64,000 nt of DNA from Psilocybe azurescens (Eukaryota > Basidiomycota > Agaricomycetes > Agaricales > Agrocybaceae), in assembly GCA_023853785.1 (NCBI GenBank), contig JAJIRX010000181.1:62001-126000 (forward strand), given 5' to 3'. Of this stretch, positions 57,883 to 64,000 are shown piece after piece. Under the pieces are notes generated by a model that was not told the origin of the DNA, searched no databases, and saw only the letters and a list, made by a program, of their open reading frames with translations. A program made the translations under genes and the position numbers. Each line of letters opens with the position of its first letter. The stretch's first letter is position 1.

Positions 57883-60347
57883 TCAACCGCTGCTCCCTCT
57901 CTTCAGACTTTGCATCATCTGTGCAAGCGATATTCGATTCGATGAGTTGGCCCCTTCCTGTTGATGCATGGCTTCCGCGTATCTTCATATACGGTCAGCT
58001 TCCTTCCAAAGTCAGAGGTATGACACTTACAGTAGTTTGTAGCGAACAAGCTCTTCTTCCATCTCCTCGTTTTTCAGGCGTTGTTTCACGAGTTCATTCT
58101 TATTTAAGTCAACGTGTCAGCGAAGCTTCAGATTCATCTCATTTGGAAACTGACCAAAATCTCGACGTGTTCGACGTTCAACTGGGCTAGACTATTCTCC
58201 AGGGTTTTGCTATACAGGTTTCTTGGTTCAGGTATACTGCGGAATTTAAATAACTATCGCCACGTACACTTGACTCGACAGACTCCGATTACTACTTCGA
58301 AGTTCGTCTATTTGTATGGCATGTTTGTTTATCTCACGCTGCATAGAAATATTAGATTTTTACAACAGAAATGTCGAAGTGGCAAACACATACCAGATTA
58401 TCCTCGTATTCATGCCTGTAGCAGTCGAGCATAAACGGGGTTATGCGTAAAGATACTGCGTCCGTCACGAAATCATCAACTCTGTACTTGGCGGAGTCGT
58501 CGGCTAGATCGGATTCGCCGTCAATCTGAAATGCCATGCATTTAGTGTCATGGATTCAGATGATGCACCAGACCATACAAACCAAATAACAGTCCAATAG
58601 TTTTGTGTTGAGAAATGCCAAGATTTCATCAAACTTGAGAGAAAGGAGGGCTTCTTCATTCTTTTGAAGCAACGTAATACTAAACCCAAATATAGCCTCA
58701 ATGCCATTAGCGAGACAGTTGTCGTATATTCGGAATACGATGTCAAGAGGGAATCTAGATATTTCTCTCTGAGTTGACAGAAGTTTGATAACTATCTGTA
58801 CTCACCGATAACTGAATAAGGTCAAGAACCACTGAGAACAGTACATTGTAGATTTGATACCTTGGCGCAAGAAATGTACGTGAAGAACGGGCAACATATC
58901 CTCGACCAGGCGATCAAACTAGACGACGAATGAGTTATAGAATGCGTCTTCTAATTGAGCAGGCCTACTTGAAACTAAGAAAATGTAGTTAAGACCACAC
59001 AAATCACAATCTTCGAATCACTCACAAGGCGCATATGAAGCTTTGGCATCTCTGGCAGGAAATGACCTTGGAGATCATATACTGACATCAATCTCACTAG
59101 AAGAGAAAACGCTTCTTCATCTGGCATCTGGGTTTACTGAATTCAATGTGAGATACAAAGAGCGGGACATGAAGTAATCTTACATTCAAAAGGAGGATGG
59201 CGACGATGAATGGCAATCCTTGACAGTAGCCCACCAGGGGATCATATCTTAGTTAAACGCATTAGAATTTTTGATGCACGGCCAGGAGATTCTGACTTGC
59301 AAAGAGTAAGCCTTCAAAACATTGTATAAATTTTCTTGACCGATTCCTTGACCATCAGTGAAGACGGCGTGGTGAGGAAGGGTCCTATAAGACGTAAGTA
59401 ACAGATCATTGGAAGGGGTATTTTTTCAAATCGTCCTTGCCTTCCGAGATCGTTCTTGATGGCTTTCTCGTGCTTGCTTGGTTCTTTAAGCAAGTTCAAG
59501 TATGTCGTCTCAAGTTCAGGATCTTTGGAGGCCGCCCTATACACACAATCCAGATAGGTTGAGATGCAAGGACGACATTTAAAAGGAATATATCCACATA
59601 TGCTGCCACATCATTCCTCGAAGTGTAGGAGGAATGCCTCTCTGAATAGCTTGTGCTAGTTCCTCGGGATGCTTTGAAGCAAAGCTGCCATAATCTCGAC
59701 GAGACCAGTCAATTGGGTGGAAGTATGTATCTTGATAGGCATACCAGATATCACTGCCCCCAGAAATCTATTCTCGGTATATGTATAAGGAACGAGAAGA
59801 AGGATGAGCGAGGCCGAATTTGCTCACCCCAATCAATTGCACCATCTTTGGTAGCATTCACCTCGGATTCCTTTTCATGTAATCTAGCAAACTCCTCCTG
59901 TAGCTTGACCTGGCCGTCAATGCTTCCTCGCGCTCTTCCGCCACTTTCTTGCAAGTCAAGACGGTTCATAAACAATGAAACTGTCGGCTCGTGGCCAGAG
60001 CGGATCGTAGTCGTAGAAGCCGTCTTCCTGTGAGATTTGGATGGGGAGAACTCAAGAGTTGAGATATTTGGCAATGACGTGCTGGTAGGGCGCCTGGAGG
60101 ATTCATGTTCAGACTGAGGTGGTGTGTCCTGGTTGCCAGGCCGTGCAGTTAGAGCTATCGGAGAGAAGGTGTCATCGTCGAGAGCAATATCGTTGAATTC
60201 TGTGACTGCTACGGATTCGCGCGCCAACGATCGGTCGTTGAATGTTTGGTTGACCTGCGGTGAACGCAGTGCATCCAAGTCCAGAGGGTCAGGCCGATTA
60301 CCGACAGCTACAGCAGGGGGTAAATTGAAGGTATGCTCTGTGGTCAT
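57883..60347 (-). CDS. TBC-domain Rab GTPase-activating protein (Gyp5/EVI5-like)
   Basis: The TBC core is clear: RRDYGSFASKHPEELAQAIQ and GIPPTLRGMMWQHM, then HHAVFTDGQGIGQENLYNVL, the arginine-and-glutamine-finger region SLYDPLVGYCQGLPFIVAI, and SQWFLTLFSYRFPLDIVFRIYD. A C-terminal coiled coil follows (NELVKQRLKNEEMEEELVRYKLL) and the end is YAEAMHQQEGANSSNR. It should stimulate GTP hydrolysis by a Rab in secretory or endosomal traffic. The start ATG is at 60347 (MTTEHTFNLPPAVAV; an upstream TTG is not used). The stop is TGA at 57883-57885. The last four introns were phase-checked. An acidic, Ser-rich N terminus is disordered. Confidence 0.92.
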
Positions 60348-60861
60348 TGGTGAATTCAAAATGCCGAGTTCATGTGGTTAAAAATGTGATTTGAAGTAGT
60401 AGTAGTAGAGTAATTTGATAAGCCTGAGGGTGGTTGACTATCTTCGAAGACCGGCTTCGTATTACGAACTGACTGTGAAAGACAAAAATAAGACGTTAGG
60501 AAATTCATCTCCAACTAAACTTATGTAAGTAGTACTGGGGAACGACGTCGATGAAGACAAAGCAGAACTTTATAAAGTTTCCATATAAGATTGCAAGTTT
60601 ATTCAAACTTATCTACAGGAACCTAGACGCGTCTACAAAACAAGGCAAAACGTCGAGGTATAGTAAATAGTTAGAAAGGTGGGTATCGAAGTGGGAAAGA
60701 TATAATACAACGTGTAGGGTGGCTATAAGTTAGGAATGAATATGGTACAGAATGCTTGGAATCGACTAGTTCGTGATCATCATCAAAGAAAGAAAGATAT
60801 TAAAATAAGTAGAGGGTAAAATAACGACGGAGAAACCAGTGGCAAAGGTATAACATCACAA
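60348..60861. other. Intergenic spacer
   Basis: About 510 bases separate the TBC start from the Yippee stop. No coding frame is recognised. An AGT trinucleotide run near 60395 is minor. Confidence 0.3.
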
Positions 60862-61494
60862 CTAGAAGCTGTAATCAGAAGTGTCCGAATTGGAACCTGT
60901 TGATGTTCTTCTGGGGTTAAGGGGAATGCTGAGAGAATTGCTCAAGTCGGATTGGAGAAAAAGGTTTTCCAGTTCGAGGAGGGAATGTCCATCCTTCCAC
61001 GATTCTGAACTCTCATGGGCGCGAATGATTTTCCAGCCCAGATAAAATGAGCAATTCGCGCAAGTAATTTCTTGCATCGTGTGGGCACCAGTAGCCATGA
61101 GCTGAACTCCAGCTTTCGCTAGAAGGACGTTTTGACTGTAAACGCAAATGTTAATGTCATTCGCGGGTGTCCTGACAGGTGGAATGATGGCACTCACGTC
61201 TCCGTGAACAGCGACGCTTTGCCTGAAAATCCTTTGAAGGACCGCGAATCTGGAGGAATCTAGCGCGACAAATAAACGAATAAGAGCGATGTATGTTAAG
61301 AGAGTAGAAATAGTGCTGACCGCTGATTGAGGTAGAAGAAAGTTATGGGACGTGATGCATGTGCCGCATTGTTTACATACTAGCGCACGAGGAATTTTGG
61401 GAAGAGGACGAGATATGCGCTTTGATTCTAGAGGAGTAGCTGGTAGTCTGCGAGGAGTTGTGGATTCTGGTCTGGTGAACGGACTGCTCGACAT
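60862..61494 (-). CDS. Yippee-domain zinc-binding protein
   Basis: After a basic Pro-rich N terminus (MSSSPFTRPESTTPRRLP) comes a Yippee/CULT-type zinc domain. Its first Cys pair is CKQCGTCITSHNFLLPQSA, then PDSRSFKGFSGKASLFTE across phase-checked introns, NVLLAKAGVQLMATGAHTM and the second Cys pair ITCANCSFYLGWKIIRA. A Ser-rich tail ends NSDTSDYSF. The four Cys should bind one zinc ion. Yippee proteins act as small adaptors in ubiquitin ligases or in nuclear control; the role here is unknown. The start ATG is at 61494 and the stop TAG (complement) at 60862-60864. Confidence 0.88.
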   Translation of the reverse strand: MSSSPFTRPESTTPRRLPATPLESKRISRPLPKIPRALVCKQCGTCITSHNFLLPQSAVSTISTLLTYIALIRLFVALDSSRFAVLQRIFRQSVAVHGDVSAIIPPVRTPANDINICVYSQNVLLAKAGVQLMATGAHTMQEITCANCSFYLGWKIIRAHESSESWKDGHSLLELENLFLQSDLSNSLSIPLNPRRTSTGSNSDTSDYSF

Positions 61495-61982
61495 TGTGAT
61501 GTGATGGGGGTGATGAGGGCAATGACAAGACAAGGGAGGCTTTATAATTCCGTCTAAACCGAATATCGAGGCTGTGATCTCGTTAAGTGATGAACCCACG
61601 ATCACACACGTTTCAGCTGAGCTACCATCTCAAAATTGCACAGTTCCTCTATGATTCAAAGCAGATCCCACAATGTCACAGTTCAATGTCTCCACGGAAG
61701 TTAATTTGCGATTTACAGGAGCGGCTAGGTTAACATGTTTGTGGGTGGCTAAAAATAATGTACTAAAAGGAAAGAGGAAAAGGAGGAAAAAGAGGAAAAA
61801 GGGGCTTTTCCTGCTAATCTTATCTTATCTATCTTTCCTTCAGAAAACTTGTAATTCCCTTGTTATTAACACATGTAACTCAGTTCTAGTCCAAATTTTA
61901 TAGCAAAAATTGTGCAAAATCTTAAAAATTCAGGGCTATTTACTACATGTACAATATAGGCAAATTTTGGAGGGCAAGTATA
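61495..61982. other. Intergenic region leading into the mobile element
   Basis: The first part should hold the promoter of the Yippee gene. A purine-only tract (AAAGGAAAGAGGAAAAGGAG and onward) spans about 61768-61804. From about 61810 to 61980 the sequence is AT-rich and CpG-poor like the mobile-element gene that follows, so the element boundary may lie near the purine tract. Confidence 0.4.
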
Positions 61983-64000
61983 CTAATTTCCATTATCTCT
62001 ACCCAGATGCTCACATGGGTGGGTTGGATGTCGACTACTTTTTCCACCACAGTCTTTATGATTACAGGATGCACATACATTAGGACAATCTCTCTTGTTT
62101 TTAGCTCCAATGCAATCTATGTTGAAACATTTCCAACATTTTCTTTCTCCACGTACACGTTTAAGACTAGGCTGCAACATATCAGATGGGATTCTGATTG
62201 TTTCTGTTGTTAGATCTTGTGATCTGCGCTTCTGTGATGTAGTGGATAAGATGATCTGAGGGGCTAATAGTGTACTTGATCCTGGGAGATTAGGAGCAGG
62301 TGATTGGGGTGAAGGACTTGGGGTGCGTATTCTATCAAAGGCATAGAGAATTGCAGTTGTGTTTGGCTCTGCAAAATTACTCCCAGAAATTTGACCAGCA
62401 GATACAGGTGCATCAACAACTATAGGCAAGCTTGTATTATAATGCTGAGTTGCAATTTTATGCCGATCCAGATCCCTTACTTCAGAGTCAACTGGTTTAC
62501 GGATCAGCTGAGTTTGAGATTGTGTTGCATATTGTCCAATAATGGTTTGCCATTTCCCATAATATGCAACAAGGTGTTCCTCAAGCTAAAATAAATTTCA
62601 GAATTGATTAACTTCATTTTAAATAAAGTCCTACCTTATAAAAAATTGTCTTCCCATCTGCATATTGAGTATTCCAAATTTGAATAGCAGACTTCCAATC
62701 AGGGTCTTTGTTATTCCTAGTAAAAGCTGTATTTTCTCTCATGAGCTGTGAAAACAGTTTTCTTTCAGTTGGCAGATGGATTGCAATTACTGCAAATCTT
62801 GTTCCTTGTCTATTTGCAAGATATTGATGAGGCAGCTTGGATTTGCAATTAGGTATTATTGGCTGAAGCCCTGCATTTATTTGAATTGAAGGTGGGATTG
62901 GCAGAATACCTGATACTTCCAATGTAGGCTCATATAGCAACCCATTTGTCCAACCTTTGATAATATATGACATTGGCACAGCATATCGAGTTTTCTCAAT
63001 CATGAGCTGGAGAATATCATAAAGCCATATATCATCATGTCCTGAATATTTTTTGCCAGTTCGATTATAAGTACCAACACGTAAATTGTGATGAAGCTGA
63101 AAATCTGCTAATCGATTGACTGCATTTCTGGTGGAAATAATTGAGTCTGGGAAGCAGGCTCGAATTGAATGATGGACACCTCCTTCAGTAAAATTAGTGC
63201 CACGCACACAACGCTATACTGTTAGTCCATTTTCTTTGCGGTCAAGTCCCACATCATAATATAATGAAACACCAGGAGGATCAGACATATATCCTGCTTC
63301 AATCAATTTCAACACATTCTTTGCACTTTTCCAGGCATTTGCAGAAAATAAAGGTTGTCCAGTAACACTATCCTTCAGTGGCCCATAAGTTTTGAACACT
63401 TTTGAAACTAATTCATAAAGCTTTTCTGGAGGTGGGACATGCCGTCTAACCAGACGCCAAAGGTATTTTGGTTGGTACTTTAATTTTTCCTCAAAGGAAG
63501 AACCTTCTGATTTTAACCTCTCATCAACACGTGCCCGATCTTCCTCATTGATCAAGAACACTGCATCACGTAATGTCCTAGCAAATTCTGCACGTAATGC
63601 ATGATTTTTGGCAATTGATATCATATCAAAAATGTGCCAAATATCTTTGAGAACCCTGCTTCGAATCAATGGCTTAAAGGTAGGAGTCTGAGAGATCAGT
63701 TCTGTTCCAATTCTCCTGTTCTCTGCATCAGTCTCATGCTCAGAAAAAGTTGTCTCTTCTGTTTCTGCATAGTTATCAATGTTGTTTGTCCATGAATCTT
63801 CATGATTGTCTGCAGATTCAATCTGCTCAAGTATCGAAGTCACCTCATTTTGAAGTGTATGATCTAAGCCATCATTATTGGTAGTTTCAAGAGTGCTGCT
63901 TTCAATTTCAGGTAATGCAGCATGTACCTGATTCTGTTTGACAATGACAGTGAAAGGAGGAGATCCAAATTCTTTCAGTACTCTAGCTTTATGAGTCTGA
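61983..64000 (-). pseudogene. Mobile-element-associated gene with zinc-knuckle-like C terminus (in-frame stop; 5' end beyond window)
   Basis: The open frame enters from beyond 64000. A central block reads LRGT-like CVRGTNFTEGGVHHSIR, then VGTYNRTGKKYSGHDDIWLYD, which I associate with a repetitive transposon-linked protein family of agarics. The C terminus has a Cys/His cluster (CWKCFNIDCIGAKNKRDC, then CASCNHKDCGGKSSRHP) that could bind zinc. An intron at about 62590-62636 splices in phase (IFYK to LEEHLVAYYG). At 63214-63216 an in-frame TAG interrupts the protein just before RCVRGT, so the copy is probably dead, or the stop is a sequence error. The whole gene is poor in CpG. No terminal repeats are visible inside the window. 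Confidence 0.6.

Noticed and set aside
1..64000. Secondary-metabolite cluster, CRISPR array, rRNA operon or defence island
   Set aside because: No backbone biosynthetic enzyme, no regularly spaced repeats, no rRNA sequence and no prokaryotic gene organisation were found.

Overview
The window comes from a filamentous basidiomycete, most likely an Agaricomycete (mushroom-forming fungus). It is gene-dense on both strands, and nearly every gene is cut by many short introns of about 50-60 bp with GT..AG borders. The gene set includes a DASH-complex subunit, a PriA-like cysteine-rich secreted protein, an AreA GATA factor and a mobile-element protein of a type I associate with agaric genomes. I see no rRNA gene, no convincing tRNA gene, no CRISPR array and no prokaryotic operon. 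All gene models were assembled by eye from ORF continuity, splice borders and domain motifs, so exon ends are approximate unless a phase check is mentioned.

Layout, left to right. 0-9 kb: the 3' part of a fungal-specific transcription factor (+), a CGGAC-rich non-coding stretch, a large aromatic-acid-exporter-like membrane protein (+) and a DOMON-cytochrome b561 protein (+). 9.8-13.7 kb: a PriA-like secreted cysteine-rich protein (+) and a Chk2/Cds1 checkpoint kinase (+). 14-27.8 kb, all on the minus strand: a Zn2Cys6 regulator, a PlsC acyltransferase, a Sec7-PH Arf exchange factor, an AreA-type nitrogen GATA regulator and a signal peptide peptidase. 27.8-30.5 kb: no recognisable gene. 30.5-39.2 kb: gamma-glutamyltransferase (-), an unknown Ser/Pro-rich protein (+), a conserved fungal protein (-), a possible small gene (-), a complex I 21 kDa subunit (+) and a Tat-SF1/Cus2 splicing factor (+). 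39.3-47.1 kb, all minus: type II PI 4-kinase, a TDT/Ssu1-type transporter, DASH Duo1 and a protein with an RNase H1 hybrid-binding domain. 47.2-48.3 kb: an AT-rich block almost free of CpG. 48.3-61.5 kb: alpha/beta hydrolase (+), Atg27 (-), a DUF4419 protein (-), ataxin-3 deubiquitinase (+), a transmembrane RING-H2 ligase (-), a TBC Rab-GAP (-) and a Yippee protein (-). 62 kb to the right edge: a CpG-depleted mobile-element gene (-) with an in-frame stop.

These are mostly independent housekeeping or regulatory genes; no biosynthetic cluster or defence island is visible. Membrane traffic and protein quality control are well represented (Arf-GEF, PI4K-II, TBC GAP, Atg27, ataxin-3, RING ligase, signal peptide peptidase).

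The most striking property is not a gene. About twenty conserved reading frames are each broken by what looks like one missing base, usually inside a short homopolymer, and adding one base restores a family-typical sequence every time. This is best explained by homopolymer under-calling in the assembly, although true decay or frameshifting cannot be excluded from sequence alone. Anyone using this annotation should treat those breaks as unresolved.
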